Shown: one piece after another, positions 24,501 to 35,944 of the stretch | Layout: each line of letters begins with the position of its first letter | Numbering within the stretch: the first letter of the stretch is position 1 | Source of the DNA: Nageia nagi | Taxonomy: Eukaryota > Pinophyta | Length of the DNA stretch: 64,000 bases | Direction of reading: 5' to 3' | Assembly (NCBI GenBank): GCA_050084985.1 | Contig: JBITNC010000001.1 | Location: 207,390,001-207,454,000, forward strand | Translations under genes and position numbers: made by a program | The notes under the pieces: model-generated | Database searches by the model: none | What the model was told of the DNA's origin: nothing | What the model saw: the letters and a program-made list of their open reading frames with translations, nothing else

Positions 24501-25066
24501 ATTAGCTACCTTTTTAAGTGGTAGATTGTGAATAAAAAATAAAGGATCTAAACTAGATACATCATTATAAGACCAAGAAAAATTCTTTTGATATTCAATG
24601 AATTTATTTTTGTACCTTTCATATTATGGTGTAGGGAGGGCTACTCTAATTTGAACCAATCTTTGCTCATCAGTAGTTCTAATATTGACATTTACCAATT
24701 CTTCCATTAGAAAGGTAAGATCATCTTTATTTTGCAATAGAAAAGGTAATTACTCTAATCATTGTAAATCATTTGTAAGATTATCCTCTACCTAAACCTA
24801 AAACACTTCATTTAAATTCACCTCTTGAAAAAAATAAGCCCACTCATTGAGAAAATAACTAACTTGACTCTTTTCATTAGAATTAGGAAACTCTAAATGT
24901 GCCCCTAAGTATTCTTAAATATCATAATTAGTATTGAAGTAATAAAATTCTAAAGGAATAGTATCATCAATCCACAAATATCTATCAATATCATCAAATA
25001 ACTCAATCAAATTACTTTCCTTTATAAAATCAATATATCTTAATGCTTTTTTAGTATTATTATCAT
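24501..25066 (-). pseudogene. A pol linker upstream of the reverse transcriptase
   Basis: Minus-strand translation is low-complexity and broken, with no domain I can name. It continues across B into the protease at 34111. The bases 25062-25066 (atcat) are the left copy of the B target-site duplication. Confidence 0.5.
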
Positions 25067-25853
25067 TGTTATCACATAAAATTAATTTATGCATTTAAAT
25101 TAATACATTAGAAAATATGTGCTTGCATTTATATGTATAGTTTAAGAATATTTATGATGTTTTGGATATGTTCAATATATATCATCAACTTACTATATTC
25201 TTATTTATGTAGGTACATGCCAACCTAAGGAGTAGGCCATATTACTATCTATATAAATAGGGATCTAATAGTAAGTCCATATCAAGGAGATACATGATCC
25301 CATATATAGTCTTGATGATGGAAATCCTTTAGGTGTCTCTTGACACTACCATTTAAGGCTAGGTTTGTGTACTTCCTTATGCATGCATCCTAACAATTCT
25401 AAGCTTATTTGAGTATCAAATTGAGATAATTGAGAGTTTATGTGGAGACATAGAGTCAATTTGGAATGGAATATAGTCTAATGAACATCATTGATGCTCC
25501 TTATGGATGAAAGTAAATCACTAATGCTCCTTTCAAGCATAAAATTGATTGCCCATGGCCCTTTTTTGGATCATCTTGCTTCATGACTTCAGGTGTAGAT
25601 TCCATTCATTATTGAGGCTTCATCAACATCTTCCACTCATCTATATCAAGTACACTCTATGAGGTAAGTACATAAATTCAATCTTGTTTAGTAATGTTAT
25701 TTTAATTCTAATTATTCATTATCTTCCATATCAACTTATCTTGTTATAAATTGCTATCCATTAGCTCAAAATTTACAAATAGATATATGTATCTTTCAAG
25801 ACTATATATATTTTAGTTATTTGCATTCTTGAATACACTTTTATTTATAAACA
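25067..25853 (+). repeat. B 5' LTR
   Basis: Starts TG and ends CA. It shares long blocks with 32740-33527, including caacctaaggagtag, tctaatagtaagtcca and caaggagatacatgatccc. The 3' copy reads TA at both ends. Confidence 0.9.
25252..25260 (+). promoter_or_regulatory. TATA box candidate in B 5' LTR
   Basis: tataaatag about 185 bp into the LTR, matched by tataaatat at the equivalent place in the 3' LTR (about 32925). This is a typical position for the RNA polymerase II start of an LTR retrotransposon. Confidence 0.5.
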
Positions 25854-25854
25854 A

Positions 25855-25872
25855 TTTGGTGAACCTGATGTG
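25855..25872 (+). promoter_or_regulatory. B primer-binding site candidate
   Basis: tttggtgaacctgatgtg, one base inside the 5' LTR end. It is similar to the equivalent stretches in A, C1 and C2. I cannot assign the tRNA. Confidence 0.5.
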
Positions 25873-25947
25873 AAATCATAAGTAATTGTGCTAAAACCTT
25901 AGGGTTTTAGTTAGGACTAATAAAAAAATTTGTGAGTTATTTTAGAC

Positions 25948-27120
25948 ATGGATCAGTTAAGAGTATTCTTGTAAAATCTTTCAAGAAGAGATCTTAATGA
26001 GCTCTTGGGAGATATTTAGCATGATGTACTAGAAGTACTTAATGAAGAAGTCAAACATGGTGATGAAAGTAATAATGATAACATTTAGGCTACTATTGAG
26101 GGTATGCAAAGATAGATTAATCAATTAGCAAGAGGATCAATTTAGCCAGATGATTTAGTTGAGATTGGTAGTCCTTTATGTGATGAGATTCAGGTATGCA
26201 TGCCACCACCAAATTATAAAGATCCCAAATTTTGTAAGTTCAATGGGGAAGGATATCCTAAAAGACATTTGTAAGGGTTTAGAGATGAATATGAGCTCAA
26301 AATTAGTGTGGATACAAGATTATAGGTGAAGTTCTTTCCTCATAGTTTGGAAGGAGAGGCTCGTGAATGGTTCTATGCTTTATCAAAAAAGTTAATTACA
26401 TCATTTCAAGAATTGAGCAACTTATTTTTAAAATAATATAAACATAATATCAAGCATGAATTCATAATTTTAAATCTATATGCTATGATGGAAAGCAATA
26501 ATGAGAGTCTTAAAATGTAAGAAATTAAAATGAAGCTTACTAAAAAAGAGCTAAATAATATTTTCAAAGATGCTATCATATTATACTTACAATATTATGT
26601 CATTGATTATACACATCTAACATTTTCTAATAGGACATATAAGCTATTGGAAAAAGAAAAAGTCCTTGTTAAATTGGGGCTTGTGAAGTATTGATATGAT
26701 GACAAACCCAAGGCTAAAGATAAGTAGTTATAATCTCCAAAGAAAGATAAATCCATTCATGTGGTAGAAAAGGTAAATGAAAAGAAAGAAAGAAAATTCA
26801 TAAAGTTTCCTATACCTCCTAGGTTTATCTTGAAAGATATAGTGGGAAAGGGATTATTACAACCTTTACCTAAGAGAGAGGAAGATGAATTACTAGAGAG
26901 GCTAGCATGGTACAAGAAAGATAGGTATTGTGATATCAACAAACTAAGGGGCATGCCACTAATGGGTGTGAAGGCCTAAGAAACAAAATACAAAGGCTTA
27001 TAGAAGAAAAATTTTATGTTTTCCCTACTAATGTTAAATATATAGAGGAAGAGTAGCATGTTAATGTAATTTTCCATGAAGAAGTATGTGCAGCACTTAC
27101 AAGAGGAAGATCAAGAGTAA
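25948..27120 (+). pseudogene. gag: B gag
   Basis: ATG at 25948 opens a frame (MDQLRVFL...) that stays mostly in register to about 27100. Landmarks are PPPNYKDPKFCKFNGEGYPK, VKFFPHSLEGEAREWFYAL (the gag core 'F-x-x-S-L-x-G-x-A-x-x-W-F/Y'), LITSFQELSNLFLK, and a degraded zinc knuckle near 26920-26980 (YCDINKLRGMPLMGVKA, where C-x-Y-H...G-H...C is usual). Breaks are mainly point stops at places where Gln is expected, such as before VKFF, YKHN and EIKMKL. Length fits a Tat gag. It would form the particle shell. Confidence 0.8.
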
Positions 27121-27429
27121 TAATAAATCTTGTCACATGCAAAAAAGAGCTTCATAAAGATCCAAGAAGTTTTGACCTCAATGAGAAACTCAAAAACACA
27201 TAATAAAAGGTTAGTTTATTTGAATTACTTAAAATTTTAGAACCTTATAGATAAATGATGAATTAGATTTTTAAGAATAGTCAGATACATAGGAACATTT
27301 CAATGACTGCTTTTGCAAAAAAGGCAAAAATATGGAGTAAAGGAATGTTATCACTTTTCACCCTAGTGAAAGACCTAACAAGGATGTGATTCAATTAAAT
27401 TCACCATTATTTATTGAAATGAATATATT

Positions 27430-27840
27430 TATTGATACATTTAAAGATCATTGATATATGGTGGGGTAGATTTGAATATTACCACCACTCACTTACTTTC
27501 ACAGTTTGATCTAGATTTATTACCTCCAAGAGTAGAGACTACCATGAGAGTTAAGGGGTTTGATGGTGTTTCAAAGAAATGTACAGGAATCATCACACTT
27601 CCAATCAAAGTAAGAAACAAGATGCTTTAGACCATCTTCTACATTATATATGGAAAACTTTGTTTTAATTTTATTCTTGGAAGACCTTGGATAGATGATA
27701 TGGAAGGAGTAGCATCCACTTTGCATAGATGTTTCAAATTTTGTGATAAAAGAAATATTTATAAGGTAGAAGCAGATGAGTAGATAGCCAAGCAATGCAA
27801 TTATCTTCTCCCTAAAAGATTTTTTTTATATTATGTGAAA
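27430..27840 (+). pseudogene. B aspartic protease
   Basis: The plus frame reads YGGVDLNITTTHLLSQF, where D-G-G-A/V-x-x-N-I/V is usual and the first Asp is replaced. It continues VKGFDGVSKKCTGIITLPI and then FILGRPWIDDMEGVASTLH, the flap-distal 'L-G-R-P-W' signature of plant Ty3 proteases. The protease would cut the gag-pol polyprotein. Loss of the catalytic Asp and point stops show it is dead. Confidence 0.75.
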
Positions 27841-28479
27841 GATGAGGCTATCCTAGCAAATAATGATCAATTTTATAGAAAAGTGTTACAAAAAATCAAC
27901 ATCAAAGATATTGGATTTGATTTGTACACTATCACAAATGTCAATAATATCAATCTAGAGAGAGATTTGGATAGATGGTAGGAGGCTCAAGAAAAGGATT
28001 ACTCATGCTCCTTTAGAATCTGTAAAGACCATTGATGGTCCTCTTTAAAATAAATCATAGAAGAAAATAAATATTACATTATTTTGTATCATAGAGATGA
28101 TCACAATGGTAAGGTTAGTCATTCATTATTAATGCAAGTAGATGAATGGGTAAGAGATGATCAAAATTGATTTGTTATTGAATGTGAAAAATATGATGAA
28201 GATGCAATACATGCTATAGATGTATTTGAGAATGATGATGCTTTCTTATAATCTATGGGTGCTAGAACTAAATATCCAGCTAGGCATGAAAAGAGGACTC
28301 ATAAATATTATCTAGGCATACATGCTTGCTTTGGTGAATCTATGGAGGATAAAATTGAAGGGTTGAGATAATTGCCATTTCCTACACCATAAAAATTATA
28401 AATGACTTGGTTTAATGAAGAGATAAAGGAAGTCAACATTGGTTCTTAAGAGATATTATAATTCATAAAAATAGGTAAG
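27841..28479 (+). pseudogene. B protease-to-reverse-transcriptase linker
   Basis: Still translatable in pieces (for example GARTKYPARHEKRTHKYY near 28260), but I recognise no domain. This is usual for the Tat linker. Confidence 0.5.
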
Positions 28480-29320
28480 CTCCTTGAGGAACCTTTATAA
28501 AATGAGTTGATTCAATTCTTTCATGATTATTTTGAATTATTTACATGGTCATATAAAGATATGCCTATATTAGATGAAAATTTTGTAGTACATAACTTGG
28601 TTGTTGAGAAAGGAGTACTTCCTATAAAGCAAAAACCAAGGAAGATACCTTTTTAGATTTCATTACTAGTCAAGAAGGAAATAGAGAAACTATTAGAAGC
28701 TAGTTTTATTAGACCCATTGATTATTTAGAGTGAATGGAAAATGTAGTTCTAGTAAAGAAACCTACAAGTGAAATTATAGTCTATAATAATTTTAGAGAT
28801 CTTAACAAAGCATGTTTGAAAGATGACCTCCCACTACTCAACATAGATATGATCATTGATAGTTTGGTAGGTTATGGGATGTTATCATTTATGGATGGAT
28901 TTGTAGGATATAATCAAATTAAAATCAAAGAAAGTGATCAACATAAAATATCCTTTAGGATTCCTTAGGGAAACTTTTGCTACAAGGTAATGCCATTTGG
29001 TGTTAAAAATACAAGGGCCACATATCAAAAAGCAATGATAGCCATGTTTCATGACTTCATTCATAAAATAGTAGAGGTCTATGTAGATGATATCCTAATA
29101 AAGTTAAAGAACAAAGAAGATCATGTCAAGGATATAAAAGTAGCATTTGAAAGGATGAATAAGTACAAGTTAGGAATCAAGCCTCAAAAATATGTATTTG
29201 GCATATCAATAGAAAAACTCTTGGGGCATATTATCTCTAGGAGAGGAGTTAAAGTGGATCCAAAGAAAATTAAAACCATCATAGAAATGTCTCCTCCTAC
29301 AAATCTTAAATAATTAATAA
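28480..29320 (+). pseudogene. B reverse transcriptase
   Basis: Plus strand: FHDYFELFTWSYKDMPILDE, EKLLEASFIRPIDYLE, then open pieces at 28735-28968 and 28990-29313. These carry NNFRDLNKACLKDDLPLLN, LSFMDGFVGYNQIKIK, YKVMPFGVKNTRATYQKAM, YVDD at 29080-29091, LGIKPQKYVFGIS and MSPPTNLK. The motif order is complete and the YVDD is intact. Only a few stops break it (for example after SFRIP, where Trp of the usual 'T-P-W-G' is expected), so it is the best preserved pol segment in the window. Confidence 0.9.
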
Positions 29321-29329
29321 GCCTTCAAA

Positions 29330-30600
29330 GAAATATTCAAACTATAAGAAGATTTATTTATCAATTAATAGATAAGATAGCTCCTATGTCTCATTTACTT
29401 AAGAAAAAAGTTGAATTTAAATGGGATGTTAAGTGTCAAGAAGCATTTGATAGAATAAGAGTATTTGTTATATCCACTAGTATTAGCTCCATATAAGCAT
29501 GGAAGAACTCTTTGGCTCTATGTATTATCTATAGAACATGTATTTGGGGTAATGTTGGCAAAGAAATAAAAACATGGTAAAGAGAGAGCATTCTATTTTA
29601 TTACCAAAACATTGAAGTAATTTGAAACCAAGTACACACCCACTTAGAAGCTATGTCAATGTATAGTATTTGCTACTAAGAGATTGAGGCATTATATGAT
29701 CAATAGCACAACACATGTACTTACTCAGGTAGACCCATTAAGATATCTAATGTCAAAACCATACCTCAATGGAAGGTAAACAAAATGGATCACGCTACTT
29801 TAGGAGTTTGACCTCAAATATGTGAAATGAAAATCAATTAAAGGGTAAGCATTCATAAATTTTGTTGCAAAATTTCCCATGAAAGATAGTATAGAACTTA
29901 GAGAAGAATTTTTAGGATGAATTTACTTTGGTAGAAACAATAAAATATGCAAAAGAGGACCACTTATAGCCTTATTTTGAAGAAAATAGGAATGTTAATG
30001 TTTCTCTTTCAGAGGTGTTAAAATGTTGGTAAATGTATTTTGATAAATCATGGTGTATGTAGGGTTCAAAAGTAGGAATAACATTGATATTACCTTAGAA
30101 TGATGTTATTCCCATGTCATACAAACTATCATTTGAATGCACTAACAATATGTAGATATGAAGCTCTCATATTAGGATTAAAAGTAGCTATAGAGATTGG
30201 TATTACACATTTACATATTTATGGGGATTCATAGTTGATAGTGAATAAAGTCAATGAGATCTATAACACCAAGTATGAAAAGATTATTCCATATAAAGTT
30301 CTTGTTACAAAACTCCTTACTTGCTTTGATGAATATCAATTAGAAAATATTCCAAGGAATAATAATAGGTTGGCTAATACAATGGCAAGTGTAGCTTCAC
30401 TTATACCAATTGAGATAGAAAGTAGGGAGATTATTTTCACTATCAAGAACTTAGGAACTCCATCAATTATTGAGGAGTACTTGAAAATGGTATGTGTTAC
30501 TCAAAAGGTTGGTTATGAGGTAAGTCCTTGGTACCAACACATATTCAAATTTTTGAGGGATAACTTTATTGATGCTACACTTGATAAGAGAGAATAGATT
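29330..30600 (+). pseudogene. B tandem RNase H region
   Basis: The Ty3 RNase H remnant (29440-29880, frameshifted) reads FYFITKTLK, TKRLRHYMINSTTHVLTQ, DPLRYLMSKPYLNGR and EFDLKYVK. The archaeal-type domain follows at about 30010-30600: ITLILP, VIPMSYKLSFECTNNM, LHIYGDS and LIVNKVNEIYNTKYEKI, then NIPRNNNRLANTMASVASL. The last block, with N-x-x-A-x-x-x-A-x-x-A, is the usual C-terminal 'N-x-x-A-D-x-L-A' site with Asp lost. Two RNase H domains in tandem place B in the Tat lineage. Confidence 0.8.
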
Positions 30601-31786
30601 AGAATAAAAAGGCTTGCTATGAAATATGTTATCATTGGTGATATACTTTATAAAAGATCATTTAATGGTATTCTTTTGAGATGTCTTCATCATGAGGAGA
30701 TTGAAAAAACATTAGAGCATGCTCATGGAGGAGCATGTGGAGGTCATTTCAATGGAAGATCAATTTATGGAAAGTTGATTAGGATGGGTTATTGGTGGCC
30801 CAACATGGAACATAATTTTAATAAACATGTCAACAAATATGAGCAATGTCAAAAACATGCACATTTAGAATTAACACCCGCTCAAGAGTTGAACTATGTT
30901 ACATCACCATGGCCTTTCTCAATGTGGGCTTTGAATTTCATGGGTGTTTCAATCCTCCATCTAGTGAGGGGCACAAGTTTATCTTAGTTGCTATTGAATA
31001 CTACACTAAATGGGTTGAGGCAATTCCTTTAAAGATAGCTATATAAAATTATGTTATCAATTTTATCAATAAATATATCATTTGTAGATTTGGCATAACT
31101 TAGAAGTTAATAATGGATAATGGTGCAAATTTTATAAGAAAAGATATTAGAGAATTTTGTAAAAGATTAAGGTTGAATAGAGATTTTCTTCAATTTACTA
31201 TCCCCAAGGAAATGGATAAGCTGAAGCAATAAATAAAATAATCAAGAAGATATTGGCAAAAACTATCAAAAATATTGTTAGAGATTAGCATGATCAATTA
31301 CCATATACCTTATGGGAATATAGAAAAACTAAAAGAACAATAATAGGTGCTACTCCATCCTTTCTTATGTATGATGATGAAGTAGTCATTCCACTTGAAA
31401 TTGAGATCCCTTCTTTGAGAATTACACTAAAAGATATTATGAAGGGACCACAATAATGGGAAGAAAGATTCAATCAACTAAAGACATTATATGAGAAAAA
31501 AATTAATGCACTAGAGAATCTAAGAACATATCAGCAAAGAATAAAGAGGACCTATAGAAAGAAAATGGTACCCAAAGCATTTGAAGTTGGAGATATGGTT
31601 CTCCAAGAGAATGTTTCTAACACTATAGAAAAGGATGAACTTAAAGGAAATTTTGAACCAAATTGGGTTGGCCCATACATTATCATAGAGGTCTTTGGTA
31701 GAGGTGCATACAAATTGTCTACATTGGATGGGGAGGTTTTCAAAAATCACATCAATGCTAGGTACTTAAAGAGGTATCACATATAG
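30601..31786 (+). pseudogene. B integrase
   Basis: Zinc-binding domain in an open frame 30619-30987: HAHGGACGGHFNGRSIYGKL, GYWWPNM and YEQCQKHAH (H-x4-H type with C-x-x-C degraded to CQKH). The core follows after a frameshift: PWPFSMWALNFMG (Asn replaces the first catalytic Asp), KWVEAIPLK, then IMDNGANF (second Asp intact). The C-terminal domain is open at 31565-31786: FEVGDMVLQENVSN, NFEPNWVGPYIIIEV, GAYKLSTLDG and INARYLKRY. It would integrate the cDNA. The Asp-to-Asn change fits a G-to-A transition. Confidence 0.85.
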
Positions 31787-31998
31787 GCAACCTATGGGTC
31801 ATCCCATGCATATATTTTTGTAAAAATATTATTCAAAGGATAAGAATGGAATAAACAACACAAACATATAAAAATAAAAGGTCATTTTAGTGTCATAAGA
31901 GGAGCACCAATGCTCTATTTTAGCAAAAAACCACTGCTCATTATCCTATTTTATAGTCAAAAATAATAAAAACAAAGGTCATTAAATACCCCTTCATG

Positions 31999-32330
31999 TA
32001 GATTTTTAGCTCCTAGATCATACAATTTGCATGACTTTTGGTGTAGAGTTTTAGCTCTCATATTATCATTCTAGTCTCCTACCTCTTGGCATAGAGTTTT
32101 AGCTCTCATATCATCATTCTAGTTTCTTGCCTCTTGTCATAGAGTTTCAACTCTCATATCATCATTCTAGTTTCCTACCTCTTGGCATAGATTTTTAGCT
32201 CTCATATCATCATATCATGCTCTTGGTAGAGTTCTAGCTCCACTCCTTATTGTAATATGCCTCTTGGTAGAGTTTTAGCTCCTAGCTTTATCATTATGCC
32301 TCTTGGTAGGAAGTTCAACCTCTACAAGAT
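31999..32330 (+). repeat. B 3' untranslated tandem array, 39-48-bp units, 8 copies
   Basis: The phrase taga-gttttagctc begins copies at 31999, 32044, 32092, 32140, 32188, 32227, 32268 and 32307. The steps are therefore 45, 48, 48, 48, 39, 41 and 39 bp. The 48-bp units are the most alike (gttttagctctcatatcatcattctag, then a cctcttggcata end). The array lies between the integrase stop and the polypurine tract. Confidence 0.9.
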
Positions 32331-32726
32331 CAATGGATAGAATCATCAATGACATGAGATGGTTGCACTCCACATATTAGAATATGTAAAAAATATGGGT
32401 AATTATTATTGATGACCTCTTGGTAGATGGTTGTAGACCTTAGAACTCTTTCTTTTGCAAGTTATCATTGAAGCTCATAGAGCATATCAGAACCAACTAG
32501 TGGCAACATGATGGATGTCATATGAGGTGGTTTTCTTAAACTCATACCTTTTGTCAATATGATTGCTTATCTTTCTTATATCTTTATCATAGTTTAGTAT
32601 CAAAATAGATTGATTAGTGTTGGTATTATGCTTGTCCCTACTTATCAATATTTGATTACTATGAAATCTTGGTTATACTTTGAATGAAAAATCTCAATGC
32701 ACCTAGTGATTTTCAATTTCTAATAC

Positions 32727-32739
32727 AAAGTGAGGTATC
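32727..32739 (+). promoter_or_regulatory. B polypurine tract
   Basis: aaagtgaggtatc directly before the 3' LTR. It is purine-rich and in the expected position. Confidence 0.6.
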
Positions 32740-33527
32740 TATTATCACATAAAATTAATTTATGTATTTAATTCAATACATTAGGAAGTATGCGCCTACA
32801 CTTATATGTCTAGTTCAAGAATATTTATGATATTTTGGATATGATCTATATATATCATTGACTTACTATATTCTTGTTTATGTAGGTACATACCAACCTA
32901 AGGAGTAGTTCACATTATTATTTATATAAATATGGATCTAATAGTAAGTCCACATCAAGGAGATACATGATCCCATATCTAGTCTTGATGATGGCATTTC
33001 TTTAGGTGTCTCTTGATTTTACCATTCAAGGTTGGGTTTGTGTACTTCCTTATGTGAGCATCCAGATAATTCTAAGCTTATATAAGTATCAAATTGAGAT
33101 AATTGAGAGTTCATGTGTAGGCACAAAGTTGGTTTGGAATGGAATATAGTCTAACAAAGACCACCAATCCTCTTTGTAGATGAAAGTAGACCATCAATGC
33201 TCTTTCTATGTATGAAATAGATCACCTATGGCCCTCTTTTTGGATCATCTTACTTCACAACTTTGAGTGTAGACTTCATTCATTATTGAGGCTTTGTTAG
33301 CATCTTACACTCATCCATATTAGGTATGCTCTATGAGGTAAGTACATAAATTTAGTCTTGTTTGGTAATGTCATTTTGATTCCATCTATTTTTTATCTTC
33401 CATATTAGCTTATCTTTTTATAAATTGATATTTATTAGCTCAAAATTTACAAATAGATATATGTATCTTTTGAGACTGTAAATATTTTAATTATTTACAT
33501 TCTCAAATACACTTTTATTTGTAAATA
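32740..33527 (+). repeat. B 3' LTR
   Basis: 788 bp, matching 25067-25853. Both ends read TA (5' copy TG and CA), consistent with C-to-T changes on either strand. Confidence 0.9.
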
Positions 33528-34110
33528 ATTATTTCCCAATCTATTTTTAGTCAACTATGCTTTTGAATTATTAGGAAATGAAGGCATCCCTTACTTTGAA
33601 TTTCTTAATCCTCCCCCTTTGTACTTGTAATTTTCAATCATATATTTATGAACAAAAGGAGATGGAAAGAGTTTACCTATTTTAGTAAGCATTTATCTTC
33701 CATTAATTTATTAGGATTGGGCAATACAAATGTGATGGATGATCCTTCCCCATCTTTACTATTTTCACACTATTGATAGCCTTCTAGCAAGAATGCATGC
33801 CACTAAAGGCCCTCTATAGATAAAATTTTGGGTCATCCTAAATATTTTACATACATAAATAAATATGCATTCTCAATTTTATATATACCTAGTTTGATTT
33901 CTATAATCTAAATCTATTTATTTTCCCCTAGTGTATTTTGTTCCAAGGGCTCAATCACATATTTTGGACAAGTCATTATAATTTTTTCAAAATTTTCTAC
34001 ATTGCAAAAAGCATATGGCTTTAAATCACTAAGCACTATATGTACCTCAACCTAAAATTCAAATTTAATCTACCATCTACTGCAAATGGGACTATATCCA
34101 TATCATGAAG
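33528..34110 (-). pseudogene. A linker between protease and the B insertion point
   Basis: Starts with attat, the right copy of the B target-site duplication. Minus-strand translation is broken and without a named domain. Confidence 0.45.
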
Positions 34111-34680
34111 CTAAGGTCTTCCTAATAACAAATTACATATCAATTTAAAATCAATAACATGAAATTTAGCTAAAATTGTCCTTACTCTTGTAGTTACCAT
34201 AATTATGGCTATCTTAACCAATTTTTTAGATGAGTTATCATATGCTCTAATTCTAAATGTAGCTTCTTCTAATGGAGGAATTTCTACACCTTTCTCTTTG
34301 AGTTGAATCAAAAACTTATGGGAACATACATTGATAGCTGATTCATTATCTACTAATATTCTTTTTATTTCCCATTCATCAATAATAGGTGTAATATATA
34401 AAGCTAAACACTCATAAAGCAACTCATTAATAAGATTTCCAAATTTATAAAAAGATATAGCATCACATTCCTTAATAACTCTAATCTTTTTCAGAGAAAA
34501 TATGGAAGACATATTTGTAGGAACTACCTCTTTTTTCAACAAAGCAAATAATACCTCCCTATGTGTTTTAGATATGGATATAAGATCATATAAGCTAATA
34601 TTTGGAAGAGTAGTTTTTAATTGATCAATCATACTATATATCTTTGGATTAGGTGGGATACTTATTTTGCATTGACCAGA
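34111..34680 (-). pseudogene. A aspartic protease
   Basis: A minus-strand frame open for 173 codons. After a linker (YDLISISKTHREVLFALL, the pre-protease 'L-x-x-L-L-x-x-S-x-x-H-R' stretch) comes KRILVDNESAINVCSHKFL, where the active site D-N-E-S-A replaces the usual D-G/S-G-S/A, then FRIRAYDNSSKK, ARTILAKFHVID-like sequence and LICNLLLGRP, the L-G-R-P-W signature cut at a stop. The Asp is present but the following Gly is changed. It belongs with the gag to its right and the reverse transcriptase beyond B. Confidence 0.75.
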
Positions 34681-35850
34681 TAGGGAGCATGCCTTGGAAA
34701 TCCTCTTCTTAACCCAACATAAACTTATTTATCCATTGAAATTATATTCATTGTATTTATTTGATTTGCATCTATTTTATCAATTTGATACTTTCCTTCA
34801 ATAATAAGATCCAATATAGTTTCTTCTAATTCCTTACAAAAATTTGTACCATGACCCTTCCTTTGATGGAAAGTGTAATAAGAATCTAATTTCCCCATGG
34901 GAATATTCTTATCTTGGGTTAATTTTTTCATTGGTTGCAATAATCCCTTTTTAATTATATCCCTCATAATAAACCTTGGTTGAATTGGAAAAGTGTACCT
35001 CATGTATTTTATACTGGTAGATCTTTGCATCTTTGTTGCAGAAGTAGGTCTATCTACCATGTGAACTATTTTTTTTTCCTTTTTAGCATATGCCTTCCTA
35101 CTCTCCTAATGAAAAGGATTAGGTGCATACTTGAGTTCCCCTAACTCAAGAAACACTTTCTCTTTTTGTAATAAGTCTTGTATTAGTACTTCAAATCCCA
35201 CATTCTTGTTTCTAGGAGCATGTAAATTGATAATTAGCAAGATAGAATCTCTAATGATAGCACAAATTATACTTTCATCTAATTTTCTTTGAATAGATTA
35301 CCATACCTTTTAAACTATGAAATGTAATTTTCTAGGGTCTCATTACCCCTTTATCTCATTGAACATAAAGTATTGTCCCATGAATAATTTGATCAATGAC
35401 TTGAAAGAATCAATTGAACCATCAAGAATATTATAGAACCATTAACTAGGATCACCTTTCAAACTCCTTAGGAAGAATTTTACTATCAACTTCTCTTCTA
35501 ACCCTAATTTCAATAAGCACTCCTCCTAAAAGCTAATAAGATATTATTTTAGGTCTTGTTCACCACTAAATATCTTAAACTTAGGAGCCTTATGCTCAAG
35601 CGGTAAGGGAAAATTATGGATCACCTTGGAAAAGAGTGAGATGAATACACCATCATAGTCCTTTTCACTTTACTATGATCTCTTACTATTTTCAAGGTTG
35701 GTAAGTGATACATATATGAGGAGATCTGGGCACCAATGATGAGCTACCCATGCTAGTGAATGTGTCAACTTTCTTCTCCATTCTTTCCATTATATTAAGA
35801 ATTTCCTTCATAAATTATTGCATCTTTATACCACAATGGTCCAAAAGTAG
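34681..35850 (-). pseudogene. gag: A gag
   Basis: Minus strand. The C-terminal part is open at 34725-35060 and carries FIMRDIIKKGLLQPMKKL, then YYTFHQRKGHGTNFCKELEE, a zinc-knuckle-like box (Y-x-x-H-x-x-x-G-H-x-x-x-x-C; the first Cys reads Tyr). Upstream are DGSIDSFKSLIKLFMGQYFM and VFLELGELKYAPNPFH, the gag core and linker, with stops and frameshifts. The organisation matches the B gag. Confidence 0.7.
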
Positions 35851-35926
35851 CTAAAAATGCCATTTATAGCATAGATTTATTACAAAATTTTCATAATATC
35901 TCACCAAGAGGGCAAGATAAATTAAA

Positions 35927-35944
35927 CATACAATTTCACCAAAA
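35927..35944 (-). promoter_or_regulatory. A primer-binding site candidate
   Basis: The minus strand reads ttttggtgaaattgtatg directly inside the 5' LTR end. It shares TTTGGTGAA with B. Confidence 0.5.

Larger units (their letters stand above)
25067..33527 (+). mobile_element. B: nearly full-length Tat-like Ty3 element nested in A
   Basis: Plus orientation, about 8.46 kb. LTRs are 25067-25853 and 32740-33527 (787 and 788 bp), with a primer site, gag, protease, reverse transcriptase, two RNase H domains, integrase, a tandem-repeat 3' region and a polypurine tract. The flanks atcat (25062-25066) and attat (33528-33532) agree at 4/5. The LTRs look about 85-90% identical by eye, so the insertion is old. 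It separates the A protease from the A reverse transcriptase. Confidence 0.9.

Noticed and set aside
26757-26954. Minus-strand open frame opposite B gag
   Set aside because: Shadow of the gag knuckle region on the plus strand.
31520-31750. Two minus-strand open frames opposite B integrase
   Set aside because: Shadows of the integrase C-terminal domain, which reads well on the plus strand.
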